From Bacteroidota bacterium (lineage in GTDB: Bacteria; Bacteroidota; Bacteroidia; Bacteroidales; Bacteroidaceae): a stretch of 64,000 bases of DNA. Made by a program: the position numbers and the translations under genes. The stretch covers positions 1 to 64,000 of the forward strand of contig JAEXAJ010000231.1 of assembly GCA_023458215.1 (NCBI GenBank), written 5' to 3'. Below, in pieces: positions 50,951-60,333 of the stretch (position 1 is the first letter of the stretch; every line of letters starts with the position of its first letter). The notes beneath the pieces were generated by a model. It was not told the origin of the DNA and ran no database searches. It saw only the letters and a list, made by a program, of their open reading frames with translations.

Positions 50951-51351
50951 ATGAGAACGAAACTTTTATATCTGCTTTTGTCCGTCATTGGGTTATGCAG
51001 TTGTAGCTCAACGAGCACGCAAAAACATTCCCAAACAAATAATGCCAAGCCCGGAAAATCTTTGGTGGTGTTCTTTTCATGGAGCGGCAACACGCGTGCT
51101 GTCGCCCGTGCTGGTTCAACACCTTTGCCCCGCCTGTGCGTACTTTCCTTTCAAAAATGGACTTATCCGGAAAGAAGATAGTACCGTTTATGACACACGG
51201 AAGTAGCAGAATGGGACAAAGCGTACAGGAAATACGCAATTTGGCTCCGAAAGCTGATGTAGCGGAAGGTCTTGCCATTCGTGAATCCAATGCAACCAAT
51301 GCTGAAAATGAAATATCGGCATGGCTGAAAAAACACAATTTAATCAAATAA
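50951..51351 (+). pseudogene. Flavodoxin-like lipoprotein with large internal deletion
   Basis: The 5' part gives a lipoprotein signal (LLLSVIGLCSCSS) and the FMN phosphate loop KSLVVFFSWSGNTRAVA. At about 51105-51112 the frame changes and the sequence continues as WFNTFAPPVRTFLSKMDLSG, a segment that in intact flavodoxins (for example the next gene) lies about 75 residues further on. The C-terminus (FMTHGSSRMGQSVQEIR to KKHNLIK) is normal. A deletion whose length is not a multiple of three has removed the middle of the gene. Confidence 0.85.
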
Positions 51352-51355
51352 AAAT

Positions 51356-51832
51356 ATGGATAAAAAAATATTAATCGCCTATTTCTCCTATGAAGGACAT
51401 ACAAGAGGGATAGCAGAAAAGATTCAACGAATTACGGGAGGCAACCTGTTCGAAATACGCCCTGAACAAGCCTACTCCGCAGATTACGACACGACGGAGC
51501 GTCAAGCCCGTCAGGAAATAAAAAACGGCTTTCGTCCTGTGTTGGCAGAGCAACCGCAGGATATAGCACAATACGATACAGTGTTCATAGGAACACCCAA
51601 CTGGTTCAACAAGGTTGCTCCTGCCGTGGCATCATTCCTTACTGGTAATGATTTTTCAGGCAAAACCGTCATTCCATTCTGTACGCACGGTGGTAATGGA
51701 GCCGCCCGTGTAGCTGCGGATTTACGTAATTACCTGACTGATGGACAAATTACCGGATGTCTCGATATTCTTGAAGACGGAGGAGGAAGTGCAGACGTAA
51801 AGATTCAAAAATGGATTGAAAGAATCATTTGA
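51356..51832 (+). CDS. Flavodoxin
   Basis: A 158-residue flavodoxin. The FMN phosphate loop is FSYEGHTRGIAEKI; FIGTPNWFNKVAPAVASFL and VIPFCTHGGNGAARVAADL form the isoalloxazine-binding region; the C-terminal half matches flavodoxin_4-type proteins. It carries electrons in the cytoplasm. It begins 5 bp after the broken flavodoxin and probably is co-transcribed with the hydrolase gene. Confidence 0.92.
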   Translation: MDKKILIAYFSYEGHTRGIAEKIQRITGGNLFEIRPEQAYSADYDTTERQARQEIKNGFRPVLAEQPQDIAQYDTVFIGTPNWFNKVAPAVASFLTGNDFSGKTVIPFCTHGGNGAARVAADLRNYLTDGQITGCLDILEDGGGSADVKIQKWIERII

Positions 51833-51897
51833 TGATACAAAATCAGAGAACAGGCAGGCACCATGATCTGCCTGTTTTTCCAAATATCGACTAAAAT

Positions 51898-53088
51898 ATG
51901 AGTATATCGACTAAAAATAATCACAACCGCTTGTTGATGTTCATCCTCACGCTCGGAGTATTCGGAATTTTGAATACCGAAATGGGGGTGGTGGGCATTA
52001 TTCCTATCATAGCTGACACTTTTGGTGTTACGGTTCCGGATGCGGGTTGGACGGTCAGCCTCTTCGCGCTGATCATCGCTTTCTCGGCTCCTGTCGTACC
52101 GTTGCTTTTTTCACGGGTAAACCGCAAAATGGTCATGGTGCTAGCCTTGTCCGTATTCGTGGTTTCCAACCTTGTTTCGATTTTCACGACAAATTTTACC
52201 GTACTGCTGATAACCCGTGCCGTTCCGGCATTCTTTCATCCGCTGTACGTATCCATCGCTTTTTCAACTGCCGCCTCTTCCGTCAGTCGGGAGGATGCCC
52301 CGAAAGCCGTTTCCAAAATCTTCGCCGGAGTATCGGCGGGAATGGTGCTCGGAGTGCCTGTAACAAGTTACATCGCCAGCGAATTTTCGTTTTCTGCGGC
52401 AATGGTGTTTTTTACTGTTGTCAATGCGGTGGTGCTGCTTGCCACCCTTTTTCTGATACCATCCATGCCTGTCAAAGAACGGTTATCGTATGGGACACAA
52501 CTCGGCGTATTGAAAAAGCCCATATTATGGAATTCTTTCCTTGCGGCATTACTGATGAATGCAGCTATGTTCGGCTTTTACAGCTATTTGTCCGATTACC
52601 TGATAACGGTTACGAATGTCTCCTTCAAAGTGATAAGCATCCTGCTGCTCGTTTACGGCATGGCGAATATCGTCGGCAATATCGCAGCGGGGAAATTGTT
52701 GGCACAACGTCCTTTCGCCACATTGAAATACGTACCTGTCATTATGACGATACTTTATCTCGCCCTTTACGGACTTGGAGAACTCACCGTACCGACGGCA
52801 ATCGTTATTCTGATATTGGGAATATTCGCAGGTATCGCCAACAATGGTAATCAATTCATGGTATCCACTTCGGCGACCGAAGCCCCCGATTTTGCCAACG
52901 GTATATTCTTGACTGCTGCAAATCTCGGCACAACGCTGGGAACAGCAATATGCGGCATGTTCATAACCGTATGGGATACACATTCGTCCCCGTTGGGAGC
53001 CGTGGCATTTCTTATTATCGGGATTATAAGCATTATCATCAGAAACAGTCTGATGAATCGTGACAAACGCATAACATTGACAATATGA
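51898..53088 (+). CDS. MFS transporter (AraJ/DHA1-like)
   Basis: A 396-residue major facilitator with about twelve hydrophobic segments. GILNTEMGVVGIIPIIADTF in helix 1 and the loop FSRVNRKMVMVLALSVFVVS after helix 2 match the DHA1 drug/sugar efflux group, and helix 5 holds AGVSAGMVLGVPVTSYIA (antiporter motif C-like GVPxxxxI). Such proteins export sugars or drugs by proton antiport. The stop overlaps the ATG of the aldo/keto reductase remnant (ATGA). Confidence 0.9.
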   Translation: MSISTKNNHNRLLMFILTLGVFGILNTEMGVVGIIPIIADTFGVTVPDAGWTVSLFALIIAFSAPVVPLLFSRVNRKMVMVLALSVFVVSNLVSIFTTNFTVLLITRAVPAFFHPLYVSIAFSTAASSVSREDAPKAVSKIFAGVSAGMVLGVPVTSYIASEFSFSAAMVFFTVVNAVVLLATLFLIPSMPVKERLSYGTQLGVLKKPILWNSFLAALLMNAAMFGFYSYLSDYLITVTNVSFKVISILLLVYGMANIVGNIAAGKLLAQRPFATLKYVPVIMTILYLALYGLGELTVPTAIVILILGIFAGIANNGNQFMVSTSATEAPDFANGIFLTAANLGTTLGTAICGMFITVWDTHSSPLGAVAFLIIGIISIIIRNSLMNRDKRITLTI

Positions 53089-53252
53089 AGACATCGGAAC
53101 GGCCGGAATCATTGTCATTCCACATGGGCAATATTGCCCATGTGGATGATAATTTCAAAAGCCTTTCCATTGATTTGACAGAGGAAGATCTGCATGATTT
53201 GGATACGGCATTCCCTGCTCCGATACGAAAAATACCATTGGCAGGTTGGTAA
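53085..53252 (+). pseudogene. C-terminal remnant of an aldo/keto reductase
   Basis: A 55-residue frame: HVDDNFKSLSIDLTEEDLHD and LDTAFPAPIRKIPL match the C-terminal helix and tail of Bacteroides aldo/keto reductases. The N-terminal 250 residues are missing. It directly follows the MFS gene. Confidence 0.75.
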
Positions 53253-53265
53253 TAAAATAACAAAA

Positions 53266-53646
53266 ATAAAAAATATACTATTAGCCGTAACAATTATATT
53301 CTCTTTGAATGTATGTCTGTATGCACAGAAACAGATGAACTTTAATCACATCGGTTTATATACAATGCATCATACCATAATCCGGATACACTCTGAAAAC
53401 GAAGAAATCTACCATATTGCAGATGGAGTACATTCTGAAATTATCTCGTTTGAACATCCCGAATGGATTTATAACAGCGACACGGATTGTAAAGAGGGAA
53501 TAGAAACACGCAAGAAAATATTGGAACAATTAAGTAATTTCGGTTCATTGTTTTTCGTCTATCATTTGCCTTGGCTGGGATTAGGATATGTAAAATCCAC
53601 GGCAGACGGATATAAATGGGTACAGAAACAAATTGTTATGCTGTAA
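53266..53646 (+). pseudogene. Metallo-beta-lactamase-fold hydrolase remnant with internal deletion
   Basis: The frame opens with a signal-like KNILLAVTIIFSLNVCLYAQ, where the codon before KNIL is ATA (53266), possibly a decayed ATG. After QKQMNFNHIGLYTM it jumps to HHTIIRIHSENEEIYHIADG and ends HLPWLGLGYVKSTADGYKWV, the C-terminal quarter of MBL-fold enzymes. The metal-binding HxHxDH region that should lie between is absent, so about 150-200 residues were deleted. An annotation tool may call an ORF from 53194; it is not functional. Confidence 0.7.
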
Positions 53647-53667
53647 TAAAAGTAAAAAATAATTATT

Positions 53668-54426
53668 ATGATAAATAATGTAATTGACATTATGCTGACA
53701 CATTGCTCCATTCGTTCATTCACGGACAAAGCGGTAAGCAATGAAGACTTGGATACTATTATCCGTGCGGTACAAGCCGCACCGAATTGGGTAAACCTGC
53801 AACTCGTTTCCATGATTGTGGTAAAGGATGCCGACCGAAAAAGACGTTTCGCTGAATTATGCGGTCATCAGGCACACATAGCCGAAGCTCCCGTATTCCT
53901 CGTGTTCTGTGCCGACTATCATAGAGTGGCTCTTGCTTGTCAGGAGAAAGGGCAAATACTCGACGAAGTGATGCAGGACATCGACACGTTGCTAGTGGGA
54001 GCGCACGAAGTCGGTATCGCTCTCGAAGCGGCTGTCGTTGCTGCTGAATCATTGGGATTGGGAATAGTCCCTATTGGAGATGTGCGCAAGAATGCAAAAG
54101 AGGTCATCCGTGAACTGCAATTGCCGAAATATGTTTTTCCTATGTTGGGACTGTGTATCGGCTATCCAGCAAATACACCCGGACTGAAACCGCGCTTTCC
54201 AAAAGAAGCAGTGTGTTTTGAGGAGGTATATAATCCTCATTTAGAAAAGCAACTGGCTGAGTATGACAAAACTTATTCACAGTATCTATTGGAACGTCCG
54301 TGGAACAATCGTGTCGGGAACTGGATAGACTTAGTAGCGGATTTCTATCGTTACCCCTATCATTATCAAGGTGTAACAGAGGCATTGAAACAACAGGGAT
54401 TTACATCAGTAAAAGCAACAGAATAA
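53668..54426 (+). CDS. Nitroreductase-family NAD(P)H oxidoreductase (NfsA/FRP-like)
   Basis: A 252-residue flavoenzyme. HCSIRSFTDKAVSNEDLDTI is the N-terminal FMN phosphate-binding RS(F) motif, AAPNWVNLQLVSMIVV the next FMN contact, and EAAVVAAESLGLGIVPIGDV the central motif of nitroreductases. The C-terminal ERPWNNRVGNWIDLVADFY is typical of the NfsA/FRP branch. It reduces nitro compounds or flavins with NAD(P)H. It is the last intact gene of the redox island. Confidence 0.92.
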   Translation: MINNVIDIMLTHCSIRSFTDKAVSNEDLDTIIRAVQAAPNWVNLQLVSMIVVKDADRKRRFAELCGHQAHIAEAPVFLVFCADYHRVALACQEKGQILDEVMQDIDTLLVGAHEVGIALEAAVVAAESLGLGIVPIGDVRKNAKEVIRELQLPKYVFPMLGLCIGYPANTPGLKPRFPKEAVCFEEVYNPHLEKQLAEYDKTYSQYLLERPWNNRVGNWIDLVADFYRYPYHYQGVTEALKQQGFTSVKATE

Positions 54427-54435
54427 AATTTTGCC

Positions 54436-54567
54436 ATGCACATTACAATTACAACATTACCAGGGTATAGTACTCAAGAGAAGATACTGTTAGTCCGAAA
54501 ACTCAAAGAAGCTTCCGCAGTACGTCTGGCAGCTTTACCTGCCTTACCGTCCCAAACTTTGGGGTGA
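54436..54567 (+). pseudogene. Possible tautomerase-family remnant
   Basis: A 43-residue frame: MHITITTLPGYSTQEKILLV recalls the N-terminus of 4-oxalocrotonate tautomerase-like proteins, but the catalytic Pro after Met is absent and the rest (RLAALPALPSQTLG) is not like the family. Probably a gene remnant. Confidence 0.35.
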
Positions 54568-54624
54568 ACGTCCAGTTTGGAATTAATGATGTCCAGTAGG
54601 GCAGGCATAAGGGGATAAAAAAGC

Positions 54625-54663
54625 CCCACAAATCATTGAATTTGTGGGACTTGGCTATTTTTT
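54625..54663 (+). terminator. Rho-independent terminator at the end of the redox island
   Basis: CCCACAAAT and ATTTGTGGG with a 6-base loop, extended by AGCC/GGCT, then ATTTTTT. It is followed by two tandem copies of TTTGTCCGGT (54661-54680). Confidence 0.85.
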
Positions 54664-54688
54664 GTCCGGTTTTGTCCGGTTAGTTCAG

Positions 54689-54776
54689 CGGAGAGACGGG
54701 GATTCGAACCCCGGATACCCTTTTGGAGTATACACGCTTTCCAGGCGTGCCTCTTCAACCACTCGAGCATCTCTCC
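54689..54776 (-). tRNA. tRNA-Ser (anticodon GGA)
   Basis: On the minus strand GGAGAGA pairs with TCTCTCC, discriminator G. The anticodon stem-loop CACGCCTGGAAAGCGTG carries GGA. A long variable arm (TATACTCCAAAAGGGTATC) and the T-loop GGTTCGAATCC are present. The 3' end faces the redox island, the usual side for integrated elements. Confidence 0.95.
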
Positions 54777-54867
54777 TTCATTAACCGGGCGCAAAGGTAG
54801 TACAAAAAATAAATATACCAAATAGAGGTCGTGAATTTTGGGTCGATTTCTTTGAAAAGGACTTATT

Positions 54868-56421
54868 TTATTCGCAGTGGAAATACTTCATCACAAGTTT
54901 CAGCATCTCATGCTGATTATCTTGTATCTCAGAACGGATATTTTCATCACCATAAGAACGTAACTTATTTATAATTCCGTCGATCATTGCCGGACTGAAT
55001 ACACCATATTGTTCAAAGAACGCACGTTGTTTAGCCAGACATTCGGCCGAAGCTGCACAACTATCGGGCAGTTGGGCCAGTTGATTGAGTTTGCCCTCAT
55101 TCTCCTTACGGTGGATATTAACATTGACATACGTCTTCTCAGCAATCTCCAAGGCATTATCCATCTCAAAACCATGACGGCAAGCTACAGCAAGACCGGC
55201 CAAAAGTTGGTACAAATCGGCAGAACCGTCCGGCGAGCGCATCTCTACCGTCTGTTTCTGGGTAGTATCGTAATGGCTTGGCGCTTCCAACGGATTAGCC
55301 AGCATACACATATCGGTTTTTGCCGACCAGCCTAACGGGACACGTACCAATACAGAGCGGTTACGATCGCCCCAACAAATATTGGTGGGCGCTTCCTGAT
55401 GGGGTACCAAACGGAAGTAAGAAGTAGGATTGGTATTGCCGAAAGCTGTGATAGAAGGTGCCAGTTCCATCATCCCCGCAATAGCTTTACGAGCAGTTTC
55501 AGAAAGCACACCGTCTTTCAACATCTGGTTCTGCCCGTCTTTCATGATGCGCATGTGTATATGTAGTCCCGAGCCTGCTTTTCCGGCAGTTATTTTAGGA
55601 GCAAACGTCACCTCATACCCATATTCATAAGCCAGGTTACGAATCACCCATTTAGCTATCATCAATTGGTCGGCAGCATAATCGGCACGTACCGGCAGAA
55701 ATTCTATTTCGTTCTGCTCATAGATTTTGCCATCGAGTGTAAAGTTACCCACTTCAGAGTGTCCATATTTTATTTGTCCGCCGGTAGCAGCTATATACTT
55801 CATACATTCTGTACGGAAATCATTGAACTTGGCATACGGAGCCGATTCATGATAACCGCGTTGGTCGGTAGCCGGGTATAAATCGGAGGCTTCCGAAATA
55901 ACATAATACTCTAATTCGCCCATAGCCTGAAACTCCATTCCCGTAACATCGGCAAAGGATTGGCAGGCTTTACGCAATGTATATTCAGGTGAACTTGCCA
56001 ACATCTCGCCATCTTTATTAAAGAACGAACAAAGCATGGTAAGGGTAGGTTCTTCGGCAAACGGATCGATAAAAGCCGTACGGAAACGTGGAACTACATA
56101 CAAATCGCTGCTGCTTGCCTCAATAAAGGGAAACAAGCTCGAACCGTCCACACGTTCGCCACAAGTGAGTATGGCATCCAGATAAGCCTCATCGTTTATA
56201 ACAAAATTCAATGTTTTCAGGCGGCCGTCTGCTGCCGGGTACATGAAGTTTATCATAGTGATTCCGTTCTCTTTGATATAAGAAATAATGTCTGCTTTCG
56301 TAAATTCGGAAGCCGGCTTCTGAAGTGTTGACACCAATTGATTGGCATTCATTGATAATTCTTGAGTTGTCATAAGTTTCTTGTTTTTTATTTGAGAATA
56401 TTTCGTCATTCGGTTTTTCAT
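54868..56421 (-). CDS. Glutamine synthetase family protein
   Basis: A GSI-type protein of 501-517 residues: MINFMYPAADGRLKTLNFVI in the beta-grasp domain, FMELEYYV-like GELEYYVISEASDLYP, the ATP-site GKAGSGLHIHMRIMKDGQN, and the glutamate-site NRSVLVRVPLGWSAKTDMCM. The canonical NRSxxxRIP arginine segment is conserved. The first ATG (56421) overlaps the stop of the GH27 gene as ATGA, which suggests translational coupling; the ATG at 56373 (MTTQELSMNANQ) would give a more usual N-terminus. It could act in ammonia assimilation or as a gamma-glutamyl ligase. Confidence 0.88.
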   Translation of the reverse strand: MKNRMTKYSQIKNKKLMTTQELSMNANQLVSTLQKPASEFTKADIISYIKENGITMINFMYPAADGRLKTLNFVINDEAYLDAILTCGERVDGSSLFPFIEASSSDLYVVPRFRTAFIDPFAEEPTLTMLCSFFNKDGEMLASSPEYTLRKACQSFADVTGMEFQAMGELEYYVISEASDLYPATDQRGYHESAPYAKFNDFRTECMKYIAATGGQIKYGHSEVGNFTLDGKIYEQNEIEFLPVRADYAADQLMIAKWVIRNLAYEYGYEVTFAPKITAGKAGSGLHIHMRIMKDGQNQMLKDGVLSETARKAIAGMMELAPSITAFGNTNPTSYFRLVPHQEAPTNICWGDRNRSVLVRVPLGWSAKTDMCMLANPLEAPSHYDTTQKQTVEMRSPDGSADLYQLLAGLAVACRHGFEMDNALEIAEKTYVNVNIHRKENEGKLNQLAQLPDSCAASAECLAKQRAFFEQYGVFSPAMIDGIINKLRSYGDENIRSEIQDNQHEMLKLVMKYFHCE

Positions 56422-58034
56422 TTACCACGTTTCCGCAGCTTAAAACAGTCGATGTCAGGTGCCCAACCAAAGCTATTCACCATACGAATTACATTATTTC
56501 CGGGAGCTAAAGTTACGGGAATAGTCACTGCCCCTATCTTATCATTATCACCGGAATTCAGACTTTTTATTTCGGTCATTGCTCCGTTTATCAAGACTTC
56601 CAGCTTTCGGTTTGTCTCGCAACTGTAGTAGATGGTCATATCATATTCGCCGCCTTTTTCGCTATAAACCTCTTTCCACTCCATAAAGTTCTCTTCACTT
56701 CCACCTACCTGTACTACTTTCATTTTACCCGATGAGGCGGGAGATGCCACATACATTATTTGTTTGGGATTCTTTGCCAAATCATCGTAACAAGGCAGAT
56801 AGGCACATTCCGCTTCATAAACGCTTGGCTCGATACGTTTTTCAGCTTCCAACCGCCAAATAGCAACACTGTGCGGAGGCAATGAATACTGAATGTTGTC
56901 CTTCATACTACCCAAATTCTTTCCTTTTACCACATCACGTACTTTTACCTTACCGTCCAGTTCGAGTATTTCGAAGGGTACGCTAAAGTTACAGACTGTA
57001 TCAGAAGGGTTATACAAAGCCACAGCACGCACCAGTCCACGTTTCTGTTCCAAATCCTTCACCAATACATAGCCTTCATTTTCATGCTGAACTACATAAG
57101 CTTGTAAACCTAAAGGATCCTGATTCAACGCTATCAACTCCTTGTTTTTAAGCAGGGCCAAAGAGGCTTCGGGGATAGTAGTCATATCGCAACCGATAAG
57201 TAACGGCGAGCTCATGATACACCACATTCCAAAATGCACTTCTTCTTCCTCCGGCTTCAACCCGCGACCTATTTCCAACATATCCATGTCATTGTAATGC
57301 CCTTCACCAATGTAAGCGGACAAGTATAGATTCTTGCCGATAATGTACTTCACCGTATTCCATTTTGGATTTATATCCGAGCTGATTCGCCAAGAGCGTG
57401 CCAACCGTTTTGCCCAAGTACCCGGAAACGCCCAACGGCAAATATTGATGGAAACATCGGTACGACCGGTATTTTTGATAGCTTCACTAATCGCAGTATA
57501 TCGTTTTTCTTCATTCAGCCCCAATTCCAATGCACCACAATAATCTATCTTGATAAAGTCATAATTCCATTCTTTCAGGTAAAGATCCATATCTTGCTGT
57601 TCATGTCCATAGAGTCCCGCTCCCACTCCATTGGCATCATCGTCCCAGATAGAGCCGCATGTATTGTCCCCTGCATCTGAATAAATGCCTGCTTTCAATC
57701 CTAAAGAATGGATATAATCAGATACGACGCGCATGCCATTAGGAAAACGCTCTTTGTGAGCATGCATTTTTCCCGTTTCATCACGCCACCCGAAAAAACC
57801 ATCGTCTACATTAATATACAGATAGCCTGCATCTTTAAGTCCATGAGTGACTAAGGCATCGGCCTGCTTTTTAATTAAATCTTCATCAATATTGACACGA
57901 TAGGTATTCCACGAGCTCCACCCCATTAATGGTGGTAAAAAAGGCTTCGGACTTCCTGTTTCGGTTGCGGAAGCCGATAAACTTGTAGTAAGAAGAAGAG
58001 CTAAAAAAGCTCCGGTAATAGAATGTGTCTTCAT
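56418..58034 (-). CDS. Alpha-galactosidase (GH27) with C-terminal carbohydrate-binding domain
   Basis: A 538-residue exported enzyme (signal FLALLLTTSLSASATETG). LMGWSSWNTYRVNIDEDLIK is the GH27 opening; the nucleophile Asp is in FIKIDYCGALELG and the acid/base Asp in SWRISSDINPKWN. After a beta-sandwich, residues about 400-535 form a CBM35/6-like domain (VYEAECAYLPCYDD; MDWKE-like FMEWKEVYSEKGGEYDMTIY; LAPGNNVIRMVNSFGWAPDI). It removes alpha-galactose from oligosaccharides or galactomannan. It lies downstream of the SusC/D and sensor genes and overlaps the glutamine synthetase start by 4 bp. Confidence 0.95.
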   Translation of the reverse strand: MKTHSITGAFLALLLTTSLSASATETGSPKPFLPPLMGWSSWNTYRVNIDEDLIKKQADALVTHGLKDAGYLYINVDDGFFGWRDETGKMHAHKERFPNGMRVVSDYIHSLGLKAGIYSDAGDNTCGSIWDDDANGVGAGLYGHEQQDMDLYLKEWNYDFIKIDYCGALELGLNEEKRYTAISEAIKNTGRTDVSINICRWAFPGTWAKRLARSWRISSDINPKWNTVKYIIGKNLYLSAYIGEGHYNDMDMLEIGRGLKPEEEEVHFGMWCIMSSPLLIGCDMTTIPEASLALLKNKELIALNQDPLGLQAYVVQHENEGYVLVKDLEQKRGLVRAVALYNPSDTVCNFSVPFEILELDGKVKVRDVVKGKNLGSMKDNIQYSLPPHSVAIWRLEAEKRIEPSVYEAECAYLPCYDDLAKNPKQIMYVASPASSGKMKVVQVGGSEENFMEWKEVYSEKGGEYDMTIYYSCETNRKLEVLINGAMTEIKSLNSGDNDKIGAVTIPVTLAPGNNVIRMVNSFGWAPDIDCFKLRKRGK

Positions 58035-58080
58035 TGGTATTCCTAATTTCAGATTAAATATGCATGAAACTAAAATCTAT

Positions 58081-60138
58081 TTATGTGGGGAATGTAATCA
58101 CGAAACTCGCTCCTTCGGTATATTCACTATCAATCCGGATAGTCCCTCCAAGTCGTGTCACAATCAGCCTGCAAATATAAAGCCCCAAGCCGGTGCCCGG
58201 TCTAAAATCGTCCATTTTGGTAAAACGTTCAAAAACCCACTCTTGCTTTTCAACCGGAATTCCAACACCCGTATCGGTAATTCTTATTTCTAATTGTCCG
58301 GTAGCATTTCTACGGCAGCCCAAAGTAATCCGCCCACTTTCCGTAAACTTATTGGCATTGTCCAGTAAATGAGCTATGGCTTGTGAAAAGTAGGGTATGT
58401 TCGTCTTGAAATTACAACAATTTTCCTCCATATCTTCCACACAGTATTCAATCGTATCTTTGCCTGCAACAGATTTTATTTTTTCCATCTCCTGCATACA
58501 AATACCTCTTAAATCAGCCTCTTCCATCGGAAGTCCTTCGGCAGAACTGCTCAAGTTGGAAACTTCCAATAGATTGTTCAACAAACCGGTAAGCAAGTCT
58601 GTATTTTGCTGAATCAACCCGGGAAATTCTTCCTTACACTCAATGTCTATCGATTCATCGAGCAACAAACTACTGAATCCGTTAATCGCATTCAGCGGAG
58701 TACGAATCTCGTGACACATCGAGTTGATAAAGGCTGTTTTCATTTTTTCACTCTCCTGAGCTCTTTCACTCTGCTTTATCACTTCATTATTCGATTCTAT
58801 CAGTTTCTTTTGCATTCGTTTCAGTTTGTTCAGATGATAACGCTGACTGACACCCCAAGCTACGGACAGAGCGCAAACAAAAAGGATGGAAATGATTGCT
58901 ACTTTACGGTTTCGCGAAGTCAAACGTTCTCTTTCCAGTTCAAGATGATTCAAATCATAGCGGGCGTCCATATCTGCACGAAGTTTCTTCGTCTCTCCAT
59001 CCATGATTTTTTCTTTCAACTGATAATTTTTCTGCATCAACTCATAAGCTTTTTCATACTCTTTCAAAGCAGCAAAACTTTCAGCTTGCTCTTTATAAGT
59101 ACTAGCAATCACAGATTCGGCAACAGATACATCATTGTTTTTATAAAAGTCAATAATCGAATCGCCATACATGATAGCCTTTTTATAATCTTTCACGTCA
59201 ATAAAGAATCCTTGATAGCCAAAATAAGATGAAATCAAATCACCTCTTTTACGATTCATTGCATCCATCTTCTTTAAACAATCCAGCGCTTTATTATAAC
59301 CTACGATTGTAGGGAAATGAGCCATTCCCAAATAATAAAGTGAATGGACGAACTCAAAATTCTGATAAACATCCGCCTTGACATCAGGTAATTCTTTATA
59401 TTGCTTGAGGATATCCATCATCTTCTCTAGGAACATTACCGCCTCTTTATCATTTTTGGAGTTGAGGTGGACAATATATATATTATCATTCACCCAAAAA
59501 AGTATTTCAGCACCATATTCAAGAGGCACTTGTTGTATCAGCTCAAACAAACGTTTGAAATAGCGCAACGCATTTCGATAAGAATCGATATTATGGTCCG
59601 AGATAGACAAAGCGTCTGCCATTCCCAAAGCATAATTACGTTCTATCTGGAAATAGATATCCTTGAGGTTTTCATCCGAATTAGTGTACATCGCCGTCAG
59701 TTCTTCAATAATCTGTCTTTCATCTCTCACCCAATCGGCGATAGAACGAATATGCCTTAAGCGTACTTCTGTAATAAAACTCCGTTTACGTTCACCCGTC
59801 AAAACTTTGTCGGCTAGTCCCAGATAATAAATGACTGAATCATTTGTCAGCACTCTTTCTCTTCTATCTATTCCCATCACAAGCTTACGCAGTGCATCCG
59901 AGATGATATATTCGTTTTTTGCCTTAATACCTTCTTCAAGCAAAATACGGGTAAGTGGTATAGAATCTTTAAAAAGATAATTCCGGTAATAATTATCAAG
60001 ATTCAAACAGTGCCACATTCGTTCTTTTTGTGTTTTGGCATGCGCGAACAATGCTTTCAGACTATCCGCCTGTACATCTTTTGACAGAGCCGAAGTCGAA
60101 TAAAGAAGTATAATGAAGAAAAGCGCAAAAGCTCTCAT
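58081..60138 (-). CDS. TPR-containing sensor histidine kinase
   Basis: A 685-residue protein: signal peptide (FALFFIILLYSTSALS), about 370 residues of helical TPR-like repeats in the periplasm (SFAALKEYEKAYELMQKNYQ is the clearest), a transmembrane helix (VAIISILFVCALSVAWGV, about residues 412-430), a coiled coil, HisKA with SMCHEIRTPLNAINGFSSLL, and HATPase with LLDNANKFTESG, DTGVGIP and GTGLGLYICRL. There is no receiver or DNA-binding part, so a separate response regulator is required. Located between SusD and the GH27 gene, it may sense the same glycan, though TPR sensors are not typical PUL regulators. Confidence 0.9.
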   Translation of the reverse strand: MRAFALFFIILLYSTSALSKDVQADSLKALFAHAKTQKERMWHCLNLDNYYRNYLFKDSIPLTRILLEEGIKAKNEYIISDALRKLVMGIDRRERVLTNDSVIYYLGLADKVLTGERKRSFITEVRLRHIRSIADWVRDERQIIEELTAMYTNSDENLKDIYFQIERNYALGMADALSISDHNIDSYRNALRYFKRLFELIQQVPLEYGAEILFWVNDNIYIVHLNSKNDKEAVMFLEKMMDILKQYKELPDVKADVYQNFEFVHSLYYLGMAHFPTIVGYNKALDCLKKMDAMNRKRGDLISSYFGYQGFFIDVKDYKKAIMYGDSIIDFYKNNDVSVAESVIASTYKEQAESFAALKEYEKAYELMQKNYQLKEKIMDGETKKLRADMDARYDLNHLELERERLTSRNRKVAIISILFVCALSVAWGVSQRYHLNKLKRMQKKLIESNNEVIKQSERAQESEKMKTAFINSMCHEIRTPLNAINGFSSLLLDESIDIECKEEFPGLIQQNTDLLTGLLNNLLEVSNLSSSAEGLPMEEADLRGICMQEMEKIKSVAGKDTIEYCVEDMEENCCNFKTNIPYFSQAIAHLLDNANKFTESGRITLGCRRNATGQLEIRITDTGVGIPVEKQEWVFERFTKMDDFRPGTGLGLYICRLIVTRLGGTIRIDSEYTEGASFVITFPT

Positions 60139-60232
60139 TTATTTTTTGTTTGTAAGTGAGAAGCAAAAATAGATAAATTATTTAAACTTCCGCTCGAAAA
60201 AGGAAGAAAAGCATTTTTTTCTTGCTTAATAG

Positions 60233-60270
60233 GAAGAAAAGAAGGCTGAATTCAAATGAAAACAGCCTTC
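60233..60270 (-). terminator. Terminator after susD
   Basis: On the minus strand GAAGGCTG and CAGCCTTC (60241-60270) form an 8-bp stem with a 14-base loop, followed by TTTTCTTCCT. Confidence 0.85.
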
Positions 60271-60333
60271 GTCAGCTCACAAAAGAATAACCATAAGAGT
60301 GAATTATATAATTGCTATACCTATCTATTAGAG

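Noticed and set aside
53194..53265. N-terminal extension of the MBL remnant ORF from the ATG at 53194.
   Set aside because: These codons overlap the aldo/keto reductase tail in another frame; the signal peptide starts later, after an ATA codon.
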